From Carya illinoinensis (lineage: Eukaryota; Streptophyta; Magnoliopsida; Fagales; Juglandaceae), in assembly GCF_018687715.1 (NCBI RefSeq), contig NC_056756.1:40830480-40894479 (forward strand): a stretch of DNA of 64,000 nt. The letters run 5' to 3'. The notes beneath the pieces were generated by a model. The model saw only the letters and a program-made list of their open reading frames with translations. It was not told the DNA's origin and made no database searches. A program made the translations under genes and the position numbers. Of this stretch, positions 57,301-63,974 are shown in pieces (the stretch's first letter is position 1; the number at the start of each line of letters is the position of its first letter).

Positions 57301-59921
57301 CTGGCAAGGTGCAGCTGGAAGTGGACGAAGTACAGAGGAGTGGAGAATGATCCCCCTGTGCTTATTCTGGTGTTTATGGCTTGAGAGAAATGGGAGGTGT
57401 TTTGAAGATCGTGAACGCACAAGGATGGAATTTAGGGACTTTTTCTTCAACACTTTTAACTTTTGGGTGAATAATCTTTTGAGGGATATCAACATTTGTA
57501 ATGCTTTTCCTTAGTACTGTTTCTGCTTTAGATTGTACTTAGGTTTATTCTCTTGTATACTACCTGTGTACTTGGGCTATGCCTATTTACTATGAATAAA
57601 ATCTCTATTATCTATAAAAAAAAAATCAATTTACTATGAATAAAATCTCTATTATCTATAAAAAAAAAATCAATTTTTTTTTTTTTTTTTTAAATGACAC
57701 GGGAACCACCTCACGTCAGATCTCTTAGGACTCACCCATGGAACCTAAACCAGCACAGCAACTCACCGCCATGACCTCCCACTTAAATTGCAGTTTAATC
57801 CCAGGGGGGATCAAACCTGTGACATGGGGCTCATGCACGCAAGTTTGCCCTTACCACTTGGGCTACCCACGGGTGGGTTATCAGTTATAGTGAACATATG
57901 GTGTATATTATGTAGTACAAAAAAATACATCTGAATAGTCCATGGGCTTTATTATGGATTTACGAAATTGTTTTGTTGTGCTGAGTTCTTGATTCACAAA
58001 ATGATTCAGTTGGACATATTGAGCTTCTAGGAAAATTACCTATACTGCCCGAGACTTTTGGTACCTGATCCAAGCGGTCAGCAAAAATTGAAGTTTCCTT
58101 TGATATTTTTTCTTATTTGAAGGTTCCAATTGGATACATGAACAAGCTGTGTCTTGAATATGAATAAATTGTATCATGGTGATATGTACATAACAATATT
58201 CTATCGACTAACCATTAGTCGGTAGTTCAGTGTTCCATACTTGATATCTGGCAATCTGCATAGATTGGTTGGTCTTTGGTAAATCTCTCCCACAACTATC
58301 ATTTGTCCTGATCTTAACATGGCCATTTTACCATTGCTACCGTTGAAAGAAGTCCAAACTGCTGCTGCTGCTGATTGCTAAAATAGTGTAGTTATAAATT
58401 TTATCTAGTTCCTATTAATAGCCAATACTAGTATTTAGGTTACTAGCAGAGCCACTAGATAATACCACTAGTCAAACTTGAACCTATTCCAAGTGTGGCA
58501 GTAAGAACATTTGTGTGAAGTGTGAACAAGGCAACTTCTAGAACTCGGGGTGGTGGTGTAGCTTAGATGATTTAAGTGCAATGTCTAAATCTTGTTGCAA
58601 TGTCTTATTTATAAAACTCATGGCTTTTACCGTGATGTCTATGCAGGAGGAGGGGGTTCTGAAAGGCCAGGAATTAGAAAATGCCGTATCAGATGCTGAC
58701 TACATTAAGGCAATACAAATTGCGTTTGAACTTCGCAGGCCTCATAAACTCTTTGCAATGTTTGCTGAACTTTGCAGGTTAGGAACCTCCCCACTGGTTT
58801 CTCTTCTTCCCTCTTTTCCCTTCTCTTTGTGGTGTTTAGATCCCTTAGCTGGGTCCTCTGCAGGAAGAGAGATGCTCAAGGTCAGATAGATAAAGCTCTT
58901 CATGGCCTTGGCAAGGATGAGTTTCGTCTTTTGTTTGAATTTGTTCGAGAATGGAATACCAAACCAAAGCTCTGTCATGTTGCTCAATTCATGCTGTTCA
59001 GGGTTTTCAACATTCTTCCTCCAACGGAGATTATTGAGGTAAGTATTCCTCTTCATGCTCTTTTAAGTTGATGAAGAAAAAATTTAGAATTATAACCCAA
59101 TGAATTGAGGCAACCATAGAAATGATCTATGAATTTGGTATTCTAGGCTTAAAGACACCGATAGGGTTTGGTGACTCCTATCTGTGGGATCCAAAGTCTT
59201 GATAGATGTTAGGGGCTAGCAGAGCAGATGTGAGCGTTTGTCATTAGATATAAACAAACTCAGCCAATTGTTGTGAACATTGCTTTGCCTTGTTTCAGTA
59301 GGATGGATGGCTCCTAAAACTTGGTGGCTGTGTTTTGAGTGCTAGAACACAAAATGATATATTGATCTGGGGTTGAACATGTAGTTGAATTTATCAAATT
59401 GTTCATGAAAACAATGTATGGAGTTCGCTCACCGAACCGTGGCAGTTAATAATGAAGAATATGCGATTAGTAAGAATATTGTTCTGCGTATAAAAATGTG
59501 ACTAATAAGATTTCAGCAATATAACTAATTATTTTACTTCTGTGATGCCATCACATTTCAGATAAAAGGGATAGGGGAACTCCTTGAAGGTCTTATCCCA
59601 TATTCTCAGAGGCATTTTAGCAGGATAGACAGGCTTGTAAGAAGCACTTTTTTGTTGGACTACACTCTAACTGGAATGTCAGTTATTGAACCGGAAATTG
59701 ATGAAAAAGAAAGGAAAGATGGGTCTTTGAAGCACTCTCATGTTAAGCATGTGGATGAGGTGCTTTCGACAGAAAATGCTGATTCAGAACAAAAACAGGA
59801 TTCAGAAGAACGGCAGGCCGCTTCAAAGAAACGGAAATCAAAGAAATCCAAAGATGGTACAAATAAGAAGGTGAAGAGTGTGGCATACACGAGTGTTGAA
59901 GCTCGTTCATTACAGGCATGA
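33339..59921 (+). CDS. TOZ: U3 snoRNP WD40 protein TORMOZ / UTP13 (TBL3), 14 exons, 880 aa
   Basis: Exons: 33339-33632, 34102-34284, 39629-39778, 46824-47041, 47195-47471, 48916-49050, 50580-50698, 51078-51234, 51343-51589, 51670-51746, 55608-55727, 58647-58777, 58864-59038, 59562-59921. They total 2643 nt and close on TGA. WD40 repeats fill residues about 20-650 ([53 protein letters not shown]) in two propellers. A UTP13 C-terminal domain follows ([56 protein letters not shown]), then a lysine-rich nuclear signal ([17 protein letters not shown]). The family acts in the nucleolus in the small-subunit processome for 18S rRNA maturation; the Arabidopsis gene is needed for embryo division planes. 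Length matches Arabidopsis TOZ (about 876 aa). Intron 3 uses a GC donor. Introns hold many retroelements, yet every phase is preserved. Confidence 0.96.
34860..35185 (+). mobile_element. Decayed LINE terminus in TOZ intron 2
   Basis: A zf-RVT tail remnant (MAPLCLL, then a [18 protein letters not shown] stretch) leads to a worn terminus (TTTGTATATTTCATGTGTACATGGG...TTTAATAACATAG). Low similarity, old. Confidence 0.65.
35788..36149. mobile_element. Tourist-like (PIF/Harbinger) MITE nested in a LINE
   Basis: 362 bp with 13-bp imperfect inverted ends (AGGCATGTTTGGG and CCCAAACAACCCC) and TAA target duplications at 35785-35787 and 36150-36152. Removing it rejoins the LINE reading [16 protein letters not shown]. 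No ORF. Confidence 0.88.
36404..36650 (+). mobile_element. tRNA-headed SINE, copy 1
   Basis: About 247 bp with an A box (TGGCTTAAGTGG) and a B box (GGTTCAAATTCC) in the head, and a 20-base A tail. The 9-bp target duplication ACCACAATA lies at 36395-36403 and 36651-36659. It is the same family as 48553-48789. Confidence 0.88.
37426..37689. other. Intron segment between LINE copies
   Basis: Contains GGAACCCCAACAAGGTAGGGTC and nearby sequence of unknown origin. No gene recognised. Confidence 0.4.
37690..38650 (-). mobile_element. Antisense LINE interrupted by a TRIM
   Basis: The reverse LINE terminus is at 37690-37880 and the zf-RVT part resumes at 38497-38650. Between them lies a TRIM (37884-38491). 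The two parts join across the insertion. Confidence 0.75.
37884..38491 (+). mobile_element. TRIM retrotransposon with three LTR copies
   Basis: LTR copies of about 150-172 bp: 37884-38036 (incomplete 3' end), 38049-38218 and 38320-38491. Complete ones run TGTGAT(A/G)TCC...GTTACA or CATTACA. Between the last two is a 101-bp interior. It opens with a worn Met-tRNA primer site (AATAGTATTAGAACTTA) and ends in a purine tract (AAGAGGGGAGAT). There is no coding capacity. Flanking 5-mers ACTCA/GCTCA differ at one base. The first two LTRs are joined directly, as in tandem TRIM arrays. Confidence 0.82.
38700..39300 (-). mobile_element. Antisense LINE 3' fragment
   Basis: It opens AAAATTTTATTGATC...GTAGGCATAAGCCCAAGTATACGGG, the reverse LINE terminus, and reads into a decayed zf-RVT region on the minus strand. 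Confidence 0.78.
39470..39575 (+). mobile_element. Short LINE terminus before TOZ exon 3
   Basis: CCCATGTACTTGCGCTATGACTACC...AATAAAACTC matches the LINE end. It lies about 55 bp upstream of the exon 3 acceptor. Confidence 0.55.
40054..42054 (+). CDS. LINE ORF1 protein, 666 aa
   Basis: The start at 40054 ([18 protein letters not shown]) is the first ATG inside the element; the frame extends upstream only through host DNA. Residues 1-130 form an uncharacterised module rich in aromatic and basic residues ([48 protein letters not shown]). The middle is low-complexity Ser/Gly/Pro with three imperfect repeats near residues 290, 350 and 408. The C-terminal 590-650 region ([40 protein letters not shown]) is helical and charged, and is the best conserved part in other copies. 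No CCHC zinc knuckle or RRM was recognised. By analogy to LINEs it would bind element RNA; that is inference. Confidence 0.88.
   Translation: MECCFGVEAKFFEFRRKGGNLYSIVEKCRRFTKVLNLSGDVVVWIAKVFEGCLGFSGNGAFYQSRREGSRVFVIQLSRNSYGRFIKLLEVGEGKGKGIIVVPEGRNGYGWSCFVKKSREIVGSRSSVSVQQNRGPLGDAKVYHPREAPYLAAVKNIATGVKNNFRSAMVESTGKDGLKEKNSHRLLANEGDGWSSEMRRKVGEVEGSLWHIRAELVTWKDKIGSLLLSVDEGLGILLNGGNGPSGLLPVKSGGLNIVGPSRGPNKSSLATRPVASGFNTADDAGQRPSSPSQSRSPEGCGQAGIAQASSSVGVNSVFEGDPIDCVCPMVSGSLRLSSVAPFVQRHGSALHSGSPARCELSGTVQGMSSEVVKSDKGGGSIDGYRPNGTGCLPSVSVKCTVQNTGTSSQIRSPVGGDSTGNIQELRSSDLNSNKGFYSDEELLKVQPGLEVTKFQSLSSKKGSKEEGGPASSTPMLCLFEKEGKEVGVSSVKLLGLNSELVVKSVDHVNRAEGAEVIGENGIGIEGSDSDVEEVPSTFLNNSGLLMVVGRGDDSVSCELGELVESGEDLSPVPLSSFNPELEWPCNSSDWVLRKVEEIRDCVGISCEGFEEQFRALLIAIEAGQPALAKSAAKKERELKRLEFSINYKSRDGCGWRDKGKERAVNGV
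42054..45671 (+). CDS. LINE ORF2: endonuclease, reverse transcriptase, zf-RVT, 1205 aa
   Basis: N-terminal apurinic-type endonuclease, residues 1-230: WNVRGLND (8), LQETK (37), GGDFNL (142) and SDHFPI (222), all with the expected catalytic residues. RT, about 440-740: APGPDGF (450), [39 protein letters not shown] (578), [13 protein letters not shown] (636) and the active site [10 protein letters not shown] (687). A zf-RVT domain lies near 1040-1130 ([20 protein letters not shown]). There is no RNase H domain. The ATG overlaps the ORF1 stop by one base (TAATG), which suggests translation by termination-reinitiation. The frame is open throughout. Confidence 0.96.
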   Translation: MKPIIISWNVRGLNDYRKRLRVKNWLRQWKADVICLQETKLKFVNQAIVQSLWNCSSVGWVELVSNGASGGIIILWNRRVVEMLDHFVGEFLVSCHFKNIEDGFEWAFAGIYGPNVDCGRYQLWDEMSGVYSWWNLPWCFGGDFNLTRFPSERSGVSFFSSAMASFSDLIFDLNLIDLPLVGGDFTWSNGRSSSRLDRFLVSPSWEAHFSGMKQKVLQRLCSDHFPIMLNCGGSVSRRSYFKFENMWLKVEGFGDKIRCWWNSYFFSGSPSFVLASKLKSLKNDLKKWNKEEFGLLDTKRKRLMEELCILEEKEVQGLSSEEDRSRKLGVVSDLENLALMDEISWRQKSRALWLKEGDRCTKFFHQLANSHRRYNAIEVLREGDRLFSDQDDIKAHIVNYYEKLFSENFSWRPNLDSLVFNSIEQADAVWLEREFEEEEVLDVVKGMEKDKAPGPDGFSLAFFQECWDVVREDVMKVFAEFHSVMRFEKSLNATFIALIPKKAGAVEIRDFRPISLVNGVYKIVSKVLANRLSRVMERIILRSQNAFVRGRQILDSVLIANECLESRLKSGKAGILVKLDMEKAYDHVSWDFLDYLLRRYGFGVKWCSWIKFCVSTPKFSVLVNGEPAGFFCSSRGLRQGDPISPFLFVMIMDAFSRMIDKAVEGNFLSSFVVGNENRNNLKISHLLFADDSLIFSEPDSDNLRALRALLLCFEAVSGLKVNLSKSEIVPVGVVQNLSDLANLLGCRISSLPLRYLGLPLGASFKAVDIWDGVIEKIERKLAGWKRIYLSKGGRLSLIKSTLSNLPTYFLSLFPLPARVEKRIGSLFRNFLWGGVGEEKKFHLVSWKKVCQPLDGGGLGIKDLKVFNKALLGKWLWRYHLESEALWKNVIDAKYGSLRGGWCSKASSGAYGVSLWKFIRKGWDFFSSNIRLKVGNGQRVLFWHDLWCGDAALKLEFPALFRIARDQNAAVFDSYCVSNNKVVWNVFFKRDINDWEADEVQALLVKLYSFKLVTEREDSMAWSSAGNAKFSVSSYYRVMSSHGSCVFPWKSIWKVKVPPKVAFFCWVASMGKVLTTDNLRRRGLFISDWCVMCKKDGESVNHLFLHCEVARFLWDEVLSWTGLHWVMPKDVVDLLVGWKGLKGCKKAASVWKMIPPCLMWCLWIERNRRCFDDNERTLEDLRVFFMGTLGFWAKVYVMVDNFLNLF
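45811..46823. other. Distal TOZ intron 3
   Basis: No gene recognised. It ends at the acceptor TTGCAG before exon 4. Confidence 0.5.
47510..48072. mobile_element. hAT-type MITE in TOZ intron 5
   Basis: 563 bp with inverted ends TAGGGGTTGCAATATGTGAC and TTTGACACCCCTA, and an exact 8-bp target duplication GATGAATA at 47502-47509 and 48073-48080. It has many copies of the motif GACCCGTTA/TAACGGGTC and no ORF. Same end type as 22929, but unrelated internal motif. Confidence 0.9.
48310..48375 (+). mobile_element. LINE-tail scrap in TOZ intron 5
   Basis: GATCTGCCTATTATTATGAATAAAAC followed by an A-rich run resembles the LINE terminus. Confidence 0.5.
48553..48789 (+). mobile_element. tRNA-headed SINE, copy 2
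   Basis: Same family as 36404: TAGGGGTTGGCTTAAGTGGTAAAGG head, CAAACAATCTCTAGGGGCCATT core, GGACACCCGGTG before an A tail. The B box is altered (GGTTCCCATCC). Target duplication not clear. Confidence 0.85.
49616..49664 (+). mobile_element. 49-bp LINE-tail insertion with 18-bp target duplication
   Basis: Only the last bases of a LINE and ten A lie between perfect repeats CTTTTGAAAGTGGCTTCT at 49598-49615 and 49665-49682. Confidence 0.9.
49714..50103 (+). mobile_element. 5'-truncated LINE with 13-bp target duplication
   Basis: Encodes the end of ORF2 ([36 protein letters not shown]), the family terminus and an A tail. Target duplication AATCC(T/C... read as AATCCTTGCCTTG)/AATCCTCGCCTTG lies at 49701-49713 and 50104-50116, with one mismatch. 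Confidence 0.88.
50699..51077. other. TOZ intron 7 with C and A runs
   Basis: Holds a C-rich run then an A run near 50970-51025. Nothing else recognised. Confidence 0.5.
51747..52904. other. Proximal TOZ intron 10 with a diverged tandem repeat
   Basis: At about 52600-52680 and 52710-52790 a segment recurs with changes (CTGACCCTGTT...ATGTGAGTTAGCAT.ATAAA...GCACCATATC). No gene is recognised; an open frame at 51957-52373 lacks any known motif. Confidence 0.5.
52905..55455 (+). mobile_element. 5'-truncated LINE in TOZ intron 10
   Basis: It enters ORF2 before the RT ([16 protein letters not shown]). It contains RT blocks ([49 protein letters not shown]) and the zf-RVT ([20 protein letters not shown]). 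A deletion after FADDT removes about 80 codons, and many stops are present. Ends near 55455 with a worn terminus. Confidence 0.9.
55966..57671 (+). mobile_element. 5'-truncated LINE with an open 518-codon frame, TOZ intron 11
   Basis: Insertion starts just inside the RT active-site block ([20 protein letters not shown]). It runs unbroken through the post-RT region to zf-RVT ([20 protein letters not shown]), stopping at 57514. The family terminus follows, with a duplicated tail. It is close in sequence to the complete element but lacks the endonuclease and most of RT. Confidence 0.92.
57585..57670 (+). repeat. Duplicated LINE tail
   Basis: The last ~43 bp of the LINE (ATTTACTATGAATAAAATC... 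plus A run and TC) occur twice in a row at 57585-57627 and 57628-57670. The copies are identical except for A-run length. Confidence 0.9.
57674..57880 (-). mobile_element. Antisense tRNA-headed SINE
   Basis: A T run at 57674-57691 (poly-A of the minus strand) is followed on the minus strand by body and head. The head has an A box (TAGCCCAAGTGGTA) and a B box (GGTTTGATCCC). A third SINE family in this window. It abuts the duplicated LINE tail. Confidence 0.82.
57881..58646. other. Distal TOZ intron 11
   Basis: No gene or repeat recognised before exon 12. Confidence 0.45.
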
Positions 59922-60837
59922 TACATTGGGGTGCTTTCATCCCGCTGACGTATTTATTGATTTCTCTTAGATTCCTTCACAGGTTTTGCAGTCTTGGCTA
60001 TCCATTTAGACTTGAGTTTTGGTTAAAGCCAATGTAGAATATGCGCCTTAATTGAATTTTCCCCCCCTTCTTTTTCCTCTTCTTTCCTTCCTCTCATCAC
60101 ATTTTGGTGAACCAACCATGAATATTGGAACACTCGACACTCAGAAACACTACTAAATTTCTCTGTACGAGGGTTTTTGTTTGAGCAGAATTGAATAATT
60201 GAAAAAAGGAAACTCAGACGTAATGAGAAAGTAGTTTGTTTTTGTGGAGCTGTCAGAGCTCTCCTTACCGTCTTCTTCCAAGACCAGAGTCATCGTATTC
60301 CTTTTTCCAAAGAATTGAGAAGCACAATATTCGGTTACAGATTAAGAACCACACAGCTATGCAAACTAAACCACACAACAAAACAGAACACAACATTAGA
60401 CTTGGTGCTGTCGGCTTTCATCCTGATGCAGCCCAGCACTACATCATTGGCTATACGAGTCACGACACAGGGAAGTAACCCAATCTTGGGCCCAAAGGGC
60501 ATTCGAGGCGGATCTACTGGTCCATTTTAAAAACTTTATTTCCTGTTTTTAAGCTTGGCGGAACTTAATTTTGGACAGTTGTTGGGCGATTCTCATTCCT
60601 ATATTTGTTATATTTTAATGTCTATTACTTGCTTGTAGAGAGAAATTTTTTTGCTTTGCTATCAACGTTGAGTAATGGAGGATTTATTTTTTCATCAATT
60701 TGCTTTGCTATCAACATTGTGTTTTTTATGCACTTATTTAGTTTTTTCTTTTGTTATTGGATATTATTTTAGTTCAAAACGAATTTAGGATTATACTACT
60801 ATTTGCCTCTTGTTTTTTAAAAAATATTTGAATATAT
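59922..60837. other. TOZ 3' UTR and intergenic DNA
   Basis: No conserved coding sequence. The nearest downstream feature is an antisense LINE remnant. Confidence 0.5.
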
Positions 60838-61388
60838 TTTTTTTTAAAAACCAAGAACATATTAACTTTATGCATAAAGAGTATTACAAGACTTATAAAA
60901 AATAACAGACTTGGAGAATCGAAGTAGGACCCTCTTCCATCCAAATCTCCTAAACATCATAGCTGAAAGCTTGTTTTGCTAGCTTATGAGCTACCTCGTT
61001 AGCTTTTGTATATGTAAATTGGACTCTTCACATAGGTTTGTTGGATGGGATCTTTCTGATGTTTTCAATGACCCTGTTCGTTCAATGTCCAGCATTCCTC
61101 TCTACCATTAACGTCTCTGATGACAGCTTGAGCATCTCCTTTACAACTCCATAGCCATTCTCAAAGTTAATGTTTCAGCAATGCTGGGTTGAAATAGAGT
61201 CTATTTTTCCACATAAAGTCACCAAGATCTCCCAAAAAGAAACTCCAATCCCAACTCTCATTGCCAACTATTTACCTTCACCTCATGTTCTCCCTGGTTT
61301 CTGTCATCTGTTGAAACTCCTAAAAGTTGTTCATGATGGAGGAGACTAATCCTACAACCTAGTTTGAGCTTGTTTAAACTCCTATAAT
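60838..61388 (-). mobile_element. Antisense LINE remnant with RNase H-like end
   Basis: Minus-strand translation contains KANEVAHKLAKQAFSYDV and a WMEEGP motif, matching the RVT_3/RNase H C-terminus of another plant LINE lineage. This is unlike the zf-RVT-ending family elsewhere in the window. Confidence 0.65.
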
Positions 61389-61389
61389 C

Positions 61390-61578
61390 CTTTTGCAGCA
61401 GCCAAAATCAACTGTTGAGGGCCTTCAAATTGGTTCTAAAAAACATAAACATATCTCCTGTGCTAGATTCAACTCTCTACAGGATGCAAGTTCAGAGTCA
61501 TATTCTTTCATGACTCAAGGCGGCCGCCCCGCTGCCCGGGGGGGTGTGGGGAAGGGTGCTCCCGCCTCACCATACAGG
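61390..61578 (+). other. Unrecognised GC-rich open segment
   Basis: An open frame of about 60 codons follows an AG and ends at AG|GTAGTA, so it has exon-like borders. It encodes QPKSTVEGLQIGSKKHKH and a Gly/Arg-rich end (GGRPAARGGVGKGAP). Its CG-rich stretch contrasts with the AT-rich surroundings. I do not recognise it; it could be a captured exon. Confidence 0.3.
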
Positions 61579-61581
61579 TAG

Positions 61582-61885
61582 TATCCCTACTTAATACTTT
61601 TTACCATTCATTTACTATTTTATAATATATTTGAAATTTTTATTTTTTTATTATTTTCTTTTAAGTATTTTTTAAATCTCTTTAATCATTGGGAAAAAAA
61701 ATTAAAAAAATACAATTTTACTAAAAGTCATTTCATTAACTATTAAATAAAATATAATTAAAAAATTAAAAAAAAAAAGAAAATAATAAGAGATAGAAAG
61801 TCTATTATTATTTTTGAATAAATTGTAATGATTAAATTAAAAGTATTTATTTATATTTAAATAATAATTAAGAAAAAGATGAGAT
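61582..61885. other. AT-rich block upstream of ITPK1
   Basis: Dominated by A/T runs, like a decayed AT-rich MITE (compare 24430). No ORF. It ends about 170 bp before the ITPK1 start codon. Confidence 0.4.
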
Positions 61886-62054
61886 GAGATTGGATTCTTT
61901 TCGAGACATGCCTCTGTCTATTCTCCAGCCGATTCCAAACGCAGACAGCATACTTCCAAAGGTTTCTGTGCTAAACTGCTGATCAACACACTTTCTTAAG
62001 AATTTTATTTGTCAAGAATTTTCCTTCTCAACTTTCTCACTTCTCAAACAGAAA

Positions 62055-63077
62055 ATGTCCGATCCATCTCCAAGGCACCGCATAGGATACGCTCTTTCCC
62101 CCAAGAAGGAACTAAGCTTCATCCAGGACTCTCTCATCGATCACGCTAACCAGCGCGGCGTCGATCTCATCCGCATCCATCCCACCAAGCCCATCACCGA
62201 ACAGGGACCCTTCGATTGCATCATCCACAAGATGTACGGACGCGACTGGAATCAGCAGCTGCACCAGTTCTCGGTCGAACACCCAAACGTCGTCGTAATC
62301 GATCCGCCGGAGGCCATCGAGAAGCTCCACAACCGGGTTTTCATGCTTGAGGTGGTGACCCGGTTGAGAATGCCTCAAGGAAACGAAGCCTTCGGGGTTC
62401 CAAACCAAAGAGTGGTGTACAAGTCGGAGACTCTGTTGGCTCCGAATGCGATTCAGGAGCTGGGGCTGAGGTTTCCGGTGATAGCGAAGCAGGTGTCGGC
62501 GGAAGGCAGCGCGAATTCGCACAAGATGTCCTTGGTGTTAAATCCAAACGGGTTGAAGAGGCTGAAAACGCCAATCGTGCTGCAGGAGTTTGTAAACCAC
62601 GGCGGGGTGATTTTCAAGGTGTACGTGGCGGGAGAGTACATCAACTGCGTGAAGCGCAAGTCGCTTCCTGATATATCCGAAGAGAAGCTGAATAACAGTG
62701 ATACGGAGGGTCTGTTGTCATTTTCGCAGATATCGAATTCGGCGAGTAATGAAGATGAGGAGGATAGTTGTTCTGATGCTGAGAAGTCAGAACCGCCGCC
62801 ATTGGAGTTTGTGACGGAGTTGGCGAGGGGGTTGAGGGAGGAGATGGGGCTTCGGCTCTTTAACTTCGATATGATCAGGGATGGTAGAGATGGGAATAGG
62901 TATCTTGTCATCGATATCAATTACTTCCCTGGGTATGCCAAAATGCCGTCCTATGAATCAGTTTTGGTGGATTTTTTCATAGACATTGTGACCAAGAAGA
63001 GGAACAAGACTGTTGGGTTGGAGGAAGAACATCAAGACATCAGCCATGGTGGTCACATTGAAGAGAAGAATTTGTGA
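62055..63077 (+). CDS. ITPK1: Inositol-tetrakisphosphate 1-kinase 1, single exon, 340 aa
   Basis: An ATP-grasp inositol phosphate kinase, acting in cytosol and nucleus. Plant ITPK1 phosphorylates lower inositol phosphates and can make 5-InsP7 from InsP6, linking it to phosphate homeostasis (family knowledge). The protein begins MSDPSPRHRIGYALSPKK. It has FDCIIHKMYGRDW, VVVIDPPEAIEKLHNR, FPVIAKQVSAEGSANSH, LQEFVNHGGVIFKVYVAGE and the metal-binding FNFDM (D272) and DINYFPGYAKMPSYE (D287, N289). An acidic Ser-rich insert (SNEDEEDSCSDAEKSEP) precedes the last third. Length fits the family (about 320-350 aa). It lies 2.1 kb downstream of TOZ on the same strand, the same neighbour as in Arabidopsis. 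Confidence 0.97.
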   Translation: MSDPSPRHRIGYALSPKKELSFIQDSLIDHANQRGVDLIRIHPTKPITEQGPFDCIIHKMYGRDWNQQLHQFSVEHPNVVVIDPPEAIEKLHNRVFMLEVVTRLRMPQGNEAFGVPNQRVVYKSETLLAPNAIQELGLRFPVIAKQVSAEGSANSHKMSLVLNPNGLKRLKTPIVLQEFVNHGGVIFKVYVAGEYINCVKRKSLPDISEEKLNNSDTEGLLSFSQISNSASNEDEEDSCSDAEKSEPPPLEFVTELARGLREEMGLRLFNFDMIRDGRDGNRYLVIDINYFPGYAKMPSYESVLVDFFIDIVTKKRNKTVGLEEEHQDISHGGHIEEKNL

Positions 63078-63974
63078 GGAATGCTTGCAGTTGCGGTCCT
63101 TTATATTTTCTGACACCGCCAAATAGAGGTACACATTACTTCTGCATCCAAGGTCTATAAACGTATATCTGTCTTGCCAAAATTAGTTAGGTTAGGATAC
63201 TTGCACAAGCTGTTATGGCTTGAATGCATGAAGTGTGTGCTATATCTTCCATAAATTTCCATTTGTTTGTTTTTTTCCTTGCGTTGAAATTGATTATGTT
63301 TACTGGCCACTTGAACTCAATGAATGGACTGTTTGGAAACGAAATATTCTCAAGAGATTGAAACTACTAAAAAGGAAAGCTTCTTAATGCATTTCCCTGT
63401 TAAAATCAAATTTGTCGACCACAATGTTGACGTTTCTCCTGCCTGTGGATTCAAAGATCGAAACTTTCAAATGCACCTAATCTTGAGTGGTCATTTCTCC
63501 AGGTTGTCTGAAGAAACTATCCCCTGACTTCTCCACATACACCATTTCTCTCCCTGGGCATCATAGACTAGATTAAACTCATCTTCAATCTAAGCAAACT
63601 GTTGGATCTAAATGCTGGTAGCATTAAAGGGCTTTTCTTATTTTTGACAAAAAAAATCTCTTTGCAGCCATGGCATGAGAAACAATCTGGATGGCTAGAA
63701 AAAAAAGCAGTTCAGGAGCAGCTCCTCACAGAAACACTTAAATCATCCTGGATTTTTCAGTTGCTGCGATACATCCAACTCATGCGAGAAAGGTCCCTTC
63801 TATGATTCTATCTACCAACTTCCTCTACTAAACTTGGATGCAAGTGTAACTATCAGGGATGGACTGCTATTTTTTCAGCAGTACTTGAAACCACTTATGC
63901 CCACTGCAACACACTTGGGCCTATAAAAATTAAGCTCTCTAATTAGGGTCCTAACGGTGAAACTAGGTTGCCCC
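63078..63974. other. ITPK1 3' UTR and downstream DNA
   Basis: Short frames at 63324 and 63602 lack recognisable motifs. No other gene seen. Confidence 0.45.

Noticed and set aside
62112..62574. Minus-strand open frames within ITPK1
   Set aside because: Shadows of the ITPK1 coding strand.
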